Shown in pieces: positions 1 to 5,290 of a DNA stretch of 5,290 nt. Source of the DNA: Desulfocurvus sp. (GTDB lineage Bacteria; Desulfobacterota; Desulfovibrionia; Desulfovibrionales; Desulfovibrionaceae). The translations under genes and the position numbers were made by a program. The DNA lies in the NCBI RefSeq assembly GCF_023230885.1, contig NZ_JALNWM010000225.1, positions 1 to 5,290 on the forward strand, given 5' to 3'. The notes under the pieces are model-generated. The model saw nothing but the letters and a program-made list of their open reading frames with translations, was not told the DNA's origin and ran no database searches. The first letter of the stretch is position 1. Each line of letters starts with the position of its first letter.

Positions 1-44
1 CGCCGGACATGGCGCAGCCCCGCCCCGGGGCTGGCCGGAGATGA
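1..44 (+). other. possible 3' end of an upstream gene
   Basis: Reading from base 3, the frame is open and ends at TGA 42-44, giving only a proline/arginine-rich tail (PDMAQPRPGAGRR). The base composition changes abruptly from very GC-rich to AT-rich right after this stop, which is what the end of a coding region would look like in this genome. The tail is too short to identify and does not resemble a known C-terminus to me. Alternatives are plain intergenic DNA, or the first codons of a leftward gene starting at the minus-strand ATG at 11-9, though that has no clear ribosome binding site. Confidence 0.25.
15..33. repeat. perfect GC-rich inverted repeat (8-bp arms)
   Basis: CAGCCCCG at 15-22 is exactly complementary to CGGGGCTG at 26-33, with a 3-base CCC loop. 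If base 14 is bulged, GGC 11-13 can also pair with GCC 34-36. No T tract follows directly, so on its own it is not a typical intrinsic terminator. It shares bases 29-33 with the hairpin at 29-67, so the two structures exclude one another. It could also be chance in such GC-rich sequence. Confidence 0.4.
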
Positions 45-74
45 AAACCACCGCTTTTGGGCCAGTCGTTTTTT
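29..74 (+). terminator. candidate intrinsic terminator of the upstream transcript
   Basis: Bases 29-36 (GGCTGGCC) pair with 60-67 (GGCCAGTC): eight pairs including one G-U. A smaller AAAA/TTTT pairing (44-47 with 55-58) lies inside the loop, and a run of six T follows at 69-74. The hairpin-plus-T-run order is right for terminating a rightward transcript, and it fits the possible upstream gene end at 44. The loop is long (23 bases) and one G separates stem and T run, so the call is tentative. Confidence 0.3.
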
Positions 75-107
75 CAAAACGAAAAATAAGCCCTGTTTGT
101 TTTTCGT
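66..107. promoter_or_regulatory. AT-rich inverted repeats just upstream of the promoter, possible operator
   Basis: Two inverted repeats share bases 79-82. The first is TCGTTTT (66-72) against AAAACGA (76-82), with a 3-base spacer. The second is ACGAAAAA (79-86) against TTTTTCGT (100-107), with a 13-base spacer and about 21 bases, two helix turns, between arm centres. The second would be centred about 50 bases before the inferred transcription start. The geometry suits a dimeric regulator, but I do not recognise the motif. It does not match the Rex palindrome as I remember it, and A/T runs make chance symmetry easier. Confidence 0.25.
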
Positions 108-108
108 A

Positions 109-137
109 TTGCCAAAAAATCGAGCATGGTTTATTTT
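109..137 (+). promoter_or_regulatory. candidate sigma70-type promoter for the hdr-flx operon
   Basis: TTGCCA at 109-114 matches the -35 consensus TTGACA at five of six positions. With a 17-base spacer it is followed by TATTTT at 132-137, which matches TATAAT at four of six. It lies in the only AT-rich stretch of the window. Transcription would begin near 143-146, giving a leader of about 55 bases before the hdrC start. I saw no sigma54-type GG/GC pair. The -10 is weak, so an activator may be needed; this is inference. Confidence 0.4.
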
Positions 138-179
138 GGTTTTGTTCTGTATCCTTGAATCTCGGGCCAAGACCGCCCC

Positions 180-190
180 AAGAAGGAGGA
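180..190 (+). promoter_or_regulatory. ribosome binding site that fixes the hdrC start
   Basis: AAGAAGGAGGA contains a full GGAGG core (185-189), ten bases before the GTG at 200-202. It is a strong Shine-Dalgarno sequence in the window. It decides for the GTG start over the in-frame ATG at 41 and TTG at 155, which have no comparable site and would translate the AT-rich control region. Confidence 0.8.
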
Positions 191-199
191 ACCCCCGGC

Positions 200-757
200 G
201 TGACCGTCCTCGACCTGACGCATTCCTGCGACATGCAGTTCGTGGCCGAGGTGGCCCGCGAGAGCGGCCAGAACCTCACCCTGTGCTACCAGTGCGGCAA
301 CTGCACCGCCGGGTGCCCCTTCACCTTCGCCTACGACCTGCCCGCCTCCAGCGTCATGCGCGCCCTGCAATGGGGCCAGCGCGAGGCGGTGCTCTCGTGC
401 CGGTCCATCTGGATCTGCGCCACCTGCAAGACCTGCTCGACCCGCTGCCCCAACAACATCGACGTGGCCCGCATCATGGAGGTGCTGCGCCAGATCTCGC
501 GGCGCGAGGGCTACGCCCCTGAAAAGCAGATCAAGCAGTTCCAGGACAGTTTCCTGCAATCGGTGATGCGCCACGGCCGCGTGTTCGAGCTGGGCACCAT
601 GATGAGCTTCATCGCCCGCTCGCGGCGGCTGACGGACATGGACCTCGGGCCCAAGGCCCTGGCCCGGGGCAAGCTTTTCCTGCGCGCGCGCGACATCCGG
701 GGCCGCGACGAGGTGGAGCGGATTTTCCGCCGCTACCGGGAGAGCCTGGAGAAATGA
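200..757 (+). CDS. hdrC: HdrC: heterodisulfide-reductase-like subunit C, 2x[4Fe-4S] ferredoxin
   Basis: This 185-residue protein carries electrons between HdrA and HdrB in a cytoplasmic Hdr complex. Two classical [4Fe-4S] motifs are visible, C29-C32-C35-C39-P and C73-C76-C79-C83-P. The loop between them and the helical C-terminal half (about 90-185) are as expected for HdrC, and there is no signal peptide or membrane segment, unlike the membrane-linked DsrK/HdrD-type systems. The length matches the family. The start is GTG at 200, chosen for its strong ribosome binding site; an open extension back to 41 encodes low-complexity, AT-rich sequence and is rejected. It is the first gene of the operon, and its TGA overlaps the hdrB ATG in an ATGA junction. 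With HdrB and HdrA following directly, the assignment is firm. Confidence 0.93.
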   Translation: MTVLDLTHSCDMQFVAEVARESGQNLTLCYQCGNCTAGCPFTFAYDLPASSVMRALQWGQREAVLSCRSIWICATCKTCSTRCPNNIDVARIMEVLRQISRREGYAPEKQIKQFQDSFLQSVMRHGRVFELGTMMSFIARSRRLTDMDLGPKALARGKLFLRARDIRGRDEVERIFRRYRESLEK

Positions 758-1632
758 GCCCCCGTTTCGCCTACTACCCGGGCTGCTCCCTGGAGGGCAC
801 GGCCCAGGACTACGACCGCTCGGGGCGCGCCTGCTGCGCGGCCCTGGGCATCGAGCTGGCCGAGATACCCGACTGGAGCTGCTGCGGTTCGTCCCCGGCC
901 CATGCCGTGGACGCGGTGCTCTCCGGCGCCCTGGCCGCGCGCAACCTCGGCTTGGCCCGCCAGGGCGGCTTCGGGGCCGTGGTCACCCCGTGCCCCAACT
1001 GCCTGGTCAACCTGCGCACCGCCGCGCGCGACCTGGACGACCCCGCCCGGCGCGAGCGCATCAACGCGCTGCTGTCCGTGCCCTGCGAGGGCGGGCTGCC
1101 CGCAGTGTCGCTGCTCCAGGCCCTTTTCGAGCAGGCCGGGCCGCAGGCCCTGGCCGACGCCGTGGTCCGGCCCCTGGCCGGGCTCAGGGTCGCGCCGTAC
1201 TACGGCTGCATCCTGCACCGCCCGCCCGGGCTCATGGCCTTCGACGACCCCGAGAACCCCGTGGCCATGGACGCGCTCCTGGAGGCCGCCGGGGCCGAGG
1301 TCGTGGCGTTTCCCTTCAAGACCGAGTGCTGCGGCGCCTCCTACGGCGTGCCGCGCAAGGATCTGGTCATGGAGCTGTCGGGCCGCCTGCTGGAGGCCGC
1401 CGCCGACCTGGGGGCCGACGCCCTGGCCGTGGCCTGCCCCCTGTGCCAGATGAACCTGGACCTGCGCCAGGACCAGATCGCCGCCGCCCGCCGCCGGGCC
1501 TTCGGCATCCCGGTGTTCTATTTCACGCAGCTCCTGGGGCTGGCCCTGGGGCTGGACCGGGCCGACCTGGGCCTGGACCGGCTGGTGGTGCCTCCGGGCG
1601 GGGTGTTGCGCAAGCTCGGGACGGAGGGCTGA
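754..1632 (+). CDS. hdrB: HdrB: heterodisulfide-reductase-like catalytic subunit B (two CCG domains)
   Basis: This 292-residue protein is the disulfide-reducing subunit. Both cysteine-rich CCG motifs, which in methanogen HdrB hold noncubane [4Fe-4S] clusters, are complete: C11-x31-C43C44-x35-C80-x2-C83 and C152-x39-C192C193-x34-C228-x2-C231. The opening YYPGC is typical of HdrB, and the length is normal for the family. No cysteine is missing, so both clusters should form. The substrate cannot be read from sequence; methanogens use CoM-S-S-CoB, while in sulfate reducers a protein partner such as DsrC has been suggested (inference here). The ATG at 754 overlaps the hdrC stop, with a short GGAG-type site at 747-751 only a few bases upstream, so translation is probably coupled to hdrC. 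Confidence 0.94.
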   Translation: MSPRFAYYPGCSLEGTAQDYDRSGRACCAALGIELAEIPDWSCCGSSPAHAVDAVLSGALAARNLGLARQGGFGAVVTPCPNCLVNLRTAARDLDDPARRERINALLSVPCEGGLPAVSLLQALFEQAGPQALADAVVRPLAGLRVAPYYGCILHRPPGLMAFDDPENPVAMDALLEAAGAEVVAFPFKTECCGASYGVPRKDLVMELSGRLLEAAADLGADALAVACPLCQMNLDLRQDQIAAARRRAFGIPVFYFTQLLGLALGLDRADLGLDRLVVPPGGVLRKLGTEG

Positions 1633-1634
1633 CC

Positions 1635-3614
1635 ATGCGCCTGGGCGTCTTCGTCTGCCACTGCGGCAGCAACATCGCCGCCACCGTGGACTGCGCGGCC
1701 GTGGCCCTGGCCGCCCGCGCCATGCCCGACGTGGCCTTCGCCGCCGATTCGGTCTACACCTGCTCCGAGCCCGGCCAGGAGGCCATCGTGGCCGCCGTTG
1801 CCGAGCACGGGCTGGACGGCGTGGTGGTCGCCTCGTGCAGCCCCCGGATGCACGAGCGGACCTTCCGGCGCACCGTGGCCCGCGCGGGGCTCAATCCCTA
1901 CATGTTCGAAATGGCCAACATCCGCGAGCACGTCTCGTGGGTCGGGCGCGACAAGGAGCGCAATACGGCCAAGGCCACGGACCTGGTGCGCATGGCCGTG
2001 GAGAAGCTGCGCCGCAACCGCCCGCTCACGCCCCGGGAGTTCCCGGTCACGCGGCGGGTGCTGGTCGTGGGGGGCGGGGTGGCCGGCATCCAGGCCGCCC
2101 TGGACTGCGCCGACGGCGGGCTGGAGGTCGTGCTGGTGGAGCGCGCCTCGTCCATCGGCGGCAAAATGGCCCAGCTGGACAAGACCTTTCCCACCGTGGA
2201 CTGCTCGTCGTGCGTGCTGGGCCCGCGCATGGTGGACGTGGCCCAGCACCCGGGCATCACGCTGCACGCCTACAGCGAGGTGGCCTCCGTGTCGGGCTGG
2301 GTGGGCAATTTCGAGGTCGCCGTGCGCCGCAAGGCCACCTATGTGGACTGGAGCAAGTGCACCGGCTGCGGCGAATGCGTGAAGAAGTGCCCGGCCCGGG
2401 ACGCGCCCGACCCCTTCAACGCCGGGCTGGCCCCGGCCAGGGCCATCAACATCCCCTTTCCCCAGGCCATCCCCAAGAAGGCCGTGATCAACCCCGCCCA
2501 CTGCAAGCAGCTGACCACGGGCAAGTGCGGGGTCTGCGCCAAGGTCTGCCCCTCGGGGGCCATCGACTACGCCATGACCGAGACCACCGTCACCGAGAAG
2601 GTCGGCGCCATCATCGTGGCCACGGGCTACGAATTGTTCGACCCCAAGGTCTACGGCCAGTACGGCGGCGGGCGCTACCCCGATGTGATCACCTCCATGC
2701 AGTACGAGCGGATGCTCTCGGCCAGCGGGCCCACGGGCGGGCATGTGCTGCGCCCCTCCGACGGCCGCGAGCCGCGAAGCGTGGTCTTCATCCAGTGCGT
2801 GGGCTCGCGCGACCGGCATATCGGCCGCCCCTACTGCTCGGGCTTTTGCTGCATGTATACGGCCAAGCAGGCCATCCTGACCCGCGACCACGTTCCCGGC
2901 GCCCAGACCTATGTCTTCTACATGGACATCCGCTCCCCGGGGAAGGGCTACGACGAGTTCATCCGCCGGGCCATGGAGGAGTACGGGGTGCGCTACGTCC
3001 GGGGCCGCGTTTCGCGCATCTTCCCCAAGGGCGACCGGCTGGTGGTGCGCGGGGCGGACACGCTCATGGCCGCCCAGGTGCAGGTGGAGGCGGACCTGGT
3101 GGTCCTGGCCGTTGGCGCCGAGCACGCCCCGGGCGCCCACGAGCTGGCCGCAACCCTGCGCGTGTCCATCGACGAGCACGGTTTCTTCATGGAGGGACAC
3201 CCCAAGCTCCGGCCCGTGGAGACCAACACGGCGGGCGTGTATCTGGCCGGAGCCTGCCAGGGGCCCAAGGACATCCCGGCCTCCGTTTCCCAGGCCAGCG
3301 CGGCGGCGGCCAAGGTGCTCGGGCTGTTCGCCCGGGGCACCCTGGCCAGCGACCCGCAGGTGGCCCTGGTGGACCCGCGCCGCTGCGTGGGCTGCCTCAA
3401 ATGTCTGAAGACCTGCCCCTTCGGCGCCATCCGCGAGGAGCAGGGCCGGGACGGGGCCGTGCGCGCCCAGGTGGTGGAGACCGTGTGCCAGGGCTGCGGC
3501 GTGTGCTGCGTGACCTGCCCCCAGGGCGCCGTGCAGCTCCAGCATTTCACCGACGACCAGATCCTCGCCGAGGTGGAGGCCCTATGCCGGATCCCGCTGC
3601 CGACCTGCGGATAA
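1635..3614 (+). CDS. hdrA: HdrA: FAD-containing electron-bifurcating subunit A
   Basis: This 659-residue cytoplasmic flavoprotein is the hub of the complex. In order: an N-terminal domain with C8/C10; an FAD-binding thioredoxin-reductase-like domain starting with GGGVAG (146-151) and the family motif DCSSC (C190, C193); an inserted ferredoxin with C242-C245-C248-C252 and C289-x8-C298-C301-C305; the second half of the flavin domain; and a C-terminal ferredoxin with C584-C587-C590-C594 and C618-C621-C624-C628. C388-x12-C401-x3-C405C406 reproduces the unusual cluster motif of methanogen HdrA, and K411 falls where, from memory, a lysine sits close to the flavin. The start ATG at 1635 has GGAGG at 1623-1627; the frame is open further upstream, but that part lies inside hdrB. 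Length and domain order are standard. It begins 2 bases after hdrB and overlaps flxD by 31 bases. Confidence 0.95.
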   Translation: MRLGVFVCHCGSNIAATVDCAAVALAARAMPDVAFAADSVYTCSEPGQEAIVAAVAEHGLDGVVVASCSPRMHERTFRRTVARAGLNPYMFEMANIREHVSWVGRDKERNTAKATDLVRMAVEKLRRNRPLTPREFPVTRRVLVVGGGVAGIQAALDCADGGLEVVLVERASSIGGKMAQLDKTFPTVDCSSCVLGPRMVDVAQHPGITLHAYSEVASVSGWVGNFEVAVRRKATYVDWSKCTGCGECVKKCPARDAPDPFNAGLAPARAINIPFPQAIPKKAVINPAHCKQLTTGKCGVCAKVCPSGAIDYAMTETTVTEKVGAIIVATGYELFDPKVYGQYGGGRYPDVITSMQYERMLSASGPTGGHVLRPSDGREPRSVVFIQCVGSRDRHIGRPYCSGFCCMYTAKQAILTRDHVPGAQTYVFYMDIRSPGKGYDEFIRRAMEEYGVRYVRGRVSRIFPKGDRLVVRGADTLMAAQVQVEADLVVLAVGAEHAPGAHELAATLRVSIDEHGFFMEGHPKLRPVETNTAGVYLAGACQGPKDIPASVSQASAAAAKVLGLFARGTLASDPQVALVDPRRCVGCLKCLKTCPFGAIREEQGRDGAVRAQVVETVCQGCGVCCVTCPQGAVQLQHFTDDQILAEVEALCRIPLPTCG

Positions 3615-4057
3615 TCGGCTTTCTGTGCAACTGGTGCTCCTACGGCGGGGCCGACACCGCCGGGGTCGCCCGGCTGGCCCAGCCCACGGACCTGCGCATC
3701 GTGCGCGTGCCCTGTTCCGGGCGCATCGACCCGCTGTTCATCGCCAAGGCCTTCTACGGCGGGGCTGACGGGGTGCTGGTTTCGGGCTGCCACCCGCGCG
3801 ACTGCCACTACTCCGAGGGCAACTACCATGCCCGGCGGCGCCTGGAGCTTTTCCTGCGCCTGCTGCCCGCCCTGGGCATCGACCCGGGCCGCTTCCTGTA
3901 CACCTGGGTCTCGGCCTCCGAGGGCCAGCGCTGGCAGCAGGTGGTCGCCGATTTCACGGCCCGCGTCCATGCCCTGGGGCCCATGCCCCGGCTGCGCGAA
4001 ACCGACCTCGCCGCCGCGGCCCTGTGCCACCCGGCGGCCCCGCAGGAGGGCGCATGA
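3584..4057 (+). CDS. flxD: FlxD: MvhD-like [2Fe-2S] electron-transfer subunit
   Basis: This 157-residue protein belongs to the MvhD/FrhD-like family (hydrogenase iron-sulfur subunit D), which in methanogens links the electron-donating enzyme to HdrA. Family cysteines are present: C15-N-W-C18-S-Y, C44 in the VPCSGR segment, and C69/C74 in GCHPRDCHY. In MvhD such cysteines hold a [2Fe-2S] cluster. No hydrogenase genes are seen; the following genes look like NADH-dehydrogenase parts, hence FlxD rather than MvhD. ATG 3584 is preceded by AGGTGGAGG (3571-3579), a somewhat close site, and lies inside the end of hdrA, a 31-base overlap suggesting coupled translation. The last 20 or so residues are a low-complexity Ala/Pro tail. 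In some organisms this protein is fused to HdrA; here it is separate. Confidence 0.88.
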   Translation: MPDPAADLRIIGFLCNWCSYGGADTAGVARLAQPTDLRIVRVPCSGRIDPLFIAKAFYGGADGVLVSGCHPRDCHYSEGNYHARRRLELFLRLLPALGIDPGRFLYTWVSASEGQRWQQVVADFTARVHALGPMPRLRETDLAAAALCHPAAPQEGA

Positions 4058-5004
4058 GCACCGCGCAAGACGCCGCCAGCCTGGAGACCCTGCGCGCCGA
4101 GCTGCGCCGTGCGGCCTGCGACGCCCTCCAGGCCGGGGCGGAGCTGGTCCTGGGCTGGGGCCCGGGGCCCGACCCGGCGACCCTGGCGCCCCTGTTCGCC
4201 GCCAGCCCCGGGGAGTGCGCGGCCCTGGACTTCGGCCCCGGGGCCGTGCAGAACCTGGCGGGGCACCTGCGCGCCCTGGCCGGGCGCAAGGTGGCCGTGT
4301 GCGTCAAGGGCTGCGACAGCCGCAGCGTGGCCCAGCTCCTGGCCGAGGGCCTGCTGCGCCGCGAGGAGCTGGTGCTCATCGGCCTGCCGTGCGCCGGGGT
4401 GCTGGACCGGACCCGGCTGGCGCCCGGGGCCCCCGCGCCCGGCGACTGGGCCTGCGCTGCGCCCGACGAGCTGCTGGACCCCCGCTGCCTGCGCTGCCGT
4501 TTTCCAAACCCCGTGCTGGCCGACGTGACCATCGGCCCCGGGCGCGCCCCGCGCGAGCCCGAGGGCGGCCCCCACGCCGACCTGGACGCCTTCCTGGCCA
4601 GGCCGGTGGAGGAGCGCTTCCGCCACTGGGAGCGCGAACTGGGGCGCTGCCTGCGCTGCTACGCCTGCCGCAACGCCTGCCCGCTGTGCGTGTGCCGCGA
4701 CCATTGCCTGGCCGAGACGCGCCGCCCGGGCTGGCTCAGCCAGTCCTCGTCCGTGCGCGAGAAGCTGCTTTTCCAGGTCATCCACGCCGTGCACACCGCC
4801 GGGCGCTGCACCGAGTGCGGCCAGTGCCAGCGGGCCTGCCCCGTGGACATCCCCGTGCTGACCCTGAAGCGCGTGCTGGCCCGCGAGGCCGAGGCCCTTT
4901 TCGGCCACGTCGCGGGCACGGACCCGGCCCAGGTCCCGCCGCTTCTGACCTTCCGCGCCGAGGAGCCGACCATCCCCGACCACGGGGCCGAGGAGGGCCG
5001 ATGA
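4054..5004 (+). CDS. flxC: FlxC: cysteine-rich iron-sulfur subunit of the Flx NADH dehydrogenase
   Basis: This 316-residue cytoplasmic protein has two parts. Residues 1-150 resemble the N-terminal region of F420-hydrogenase-beta-like proteins: CVKGCDSRSV (C83, C87), then a GLPCAG segment (C113), then C134 and C145-x2-C148. Residues about 195-265 form a ferredoxin-like region with C199-C202-C205-C209-P, the extra cysteines C212, C214 and C218, and C252-C255-C258-C262-P. With 19 cysteines it probably holds two [4Fe-4S] clusters and perhaps one more. It likely passes electrons between the NADH-oxidising subunits and FlxD/HdrA (inference from the family and order). The ATG at 4054 overlaps the flxD stop (ATGA) and follows GGAGGG (4045-4050); a GTG at 4024 would add ten residues inside flxD and is less likely. 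The letter C is assigned from operon order as I remember it from Desulfovibrio. Confidence 0.8.
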   Translation: MSTAQDAASLETLRAELRRAACDALQAGAELVLGWGPGPDPATLAPLFAASPGECAALDFGPGAVQNLAGHLRALAGRKVAVCVKGCDSRSVAQLLAEGLLRREELVLIGLPCAGVLDRTRLAPGAPAPGDWACAAPDELLDPRCLRCRFPNPVLADVTIGPGRAPREPEGGPHADLDAFLARPVEERFRHWERELGRCLRCYACRNACPLCVCRDHCLAETRRPGWLSQSSSVREKLLFQVIHAVHTAGRCTECGQCQRACPVDIPVLTLKRVLAREAEALFGHVAGTDPAQVPPLLTFRAEEPTIPDHGAEEGR

Positions 5005-5290
5005 ACCAGAGCGGACTGCTGTTCCTGCCCCGGGAGGCCCTGGGGCCGTGGCTGCGGGCCCTGGCCGGGGAGCGGCGCGTGCTGGCCCCGGTGCGGCGCG
5101 GGCCCGCCGTGCTTTTCGGCCCGCCGGATTTCGATGCGCCCCAGGGGCAGGAGGGCTCCCTGGTGCTGGACCGGCCCGCCGCCCAGTCGCCCCGGGGGGC
5201 CGTGCTGCCCCAGACCGAGGATCTCCTGCACCTGCACTTCACCCGCGACCCCGAGACCGGCCGGGCCCACACCGACGTGCGCGTGCCCCC
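5001..5290 (+). CDS. flxB: FlxB: HydB-like 4Fe-4S dicluster subunit, N-terminal part (cut by window edge)
   Basis: The frame from ATG 5001 is open for 96 codons to the edge, with AGGAGGG (4991-4997) just upstream and an ATGA overlap with flxC. The visible part has LLFLPREALGPWL near the start, then RRVLAPVRRGPAVLFGPPD, and a segment around residues 65-70 with PRGAVLPQTEDLLHLHF. This layout (a short substrate-independent opening, APV, then a proline-rich PxxAVLPQTE-type stretch) matches the N-terminus of sulfhydrogenase beta (HydB)-type proteins. These bind [4Fe-4S] clusters and pair with an FAD/NAD(P)-binding gamma-type subunit. The cysteine motifs lie beyond the window, so the cluster content is not seen. 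An FlxA flavoprotein gene is expected to follow. Confidence 0.75.
   Translation, partial: MNQSGLLFLPREALGPWLRALAGERRVLAPVRRGPAVLFGPPDFDAPQGQEGSLVLDRPAAQSPRGAVLPQTEDLLHLHFTRDPETGRAHTDVRVP

Noticed and set aside
66..107. Rex-type redox operator for an NADH-linked operon
   Set aside because: The palindromes here are TCGTTTT/AAAACGA and ACGAAAAA/TTTTTCGT, lacking the TTGTGA/TCACAA core expected for Rex.
41..199. In-frame ATG at 41 that would add 53 residues to HdrC
   Set aside because: The extension translates the AT-rich control region, has no ribosome binding site, and is unlike HdrC N-termini; GTG 200 has a strong GGAGG site.
990..1634. Upstream extension of the hdrA frame inside hdrB
   Set aside because: The extra residues are Arg/Pro/Gly/Ala-rich, typical of an off-frame reading of GC-rich DNA, and ATG 1635 has GGAGG and matches HdrA N-termini.
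1518..3545. 675-codon open frame antisense to hdrA
   Set aside because: Its product is His/Gly/Ala-rich low complexity with no domain; it mirrors GC-rich third-position bias of hdrA.
1835..3583. Upstream extension of the flxD frame through hdrA
   Set aside because: Low-complexity Arg/Gly/Pro translation of an off frame of hdrA; the MvhD-like protein begins at 3584 with its own site.
4024..4053. GTG 4024 as the flxC start
   Set aside because: ATG 4054 has a GGAGGG site just upstream and forms the same ATGA junction used by two other gene pairs here.
3823..4983. 386-codon antisense open frame over flxD/flxC
   Set aside because: Same composition artefact; no ribosome binding site or recognisable domain, and the + strand genes are well supported.

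Overview
The window is one strand-uniform, very GC-rich operon for a soluble electron-transfer complex of the HdrABC-Flx type. This is a heterodisulfide-reductase-like core (HdrC, HdrB, HdrA) followed by an MvhD-like protein (FlxD) and NADH-dehydrogenase-type iron-sulfur subunits (FlxC and the start of FlxB). The gene order hdrC-hdrB-hdrA-flxD-flxC-flxB, separate HdrA and FlxD, and strong GC bias in a bacterial-looking operon suggest an anaerobic bacterium, most likely a high-GC sulfate reducer of the Desulfovibrio group. That assignment is inference from the cluster type and composition, not from a marker gene.

Layout. Bases 1-44 are GC-rich and may be the last codons of an upstream gene ending in TGA at 42-44; a hairpin followed by six T (29-74) could be its terminator. 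Bases 45-180 form an AT-rich intergenic stretch with inverted repeats (66-107) and a plausible sigma70-type promoter (109-137). A strong ribosome binding site (180-190) then leads into hdrC at a GTG start (200). From there to the right edge every base is coding on the + strand. hdrC/hdrB, flxD/flxC and flxC/flxB each overlap by the 4-base ATGA arrangement, hdrB/hdrA are 2 bases apart, and hdrA/flxD overlap by 31 bases. This points to one transcript with coupled translation. flxB is cut by the right edge, and an FAD/NAD(P)-binding subunit (FlxA) is expected next.

How the genes work together (known for the family, inferred here): FlxA and FlxB take electrons from NADH and pass them through the iron-sulfur subunits FlxC and FlxD to the FAD of HdrA. 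HdrA bifurcates them, sending one branch to ferredoxin through its own clusters and the other through HdrC to the two noncubane [4Fe-4S] clusters of HdrB, which reduce a disulfide substrate. In sulfate reducers this is thought to be a protein such as DsrC rather than the methanogen CoM-CoB heterodisulfide. All expected metal-binding cysteines in HdrC, HdrB, HdrA, FlxD and the visible FlxC are intact, so the complex looks functional. It is a described system. I found no sign of a new system, mobile element, CRISPR array or RNA gene. The least explained part is the short AT-rich control region before hdrC.
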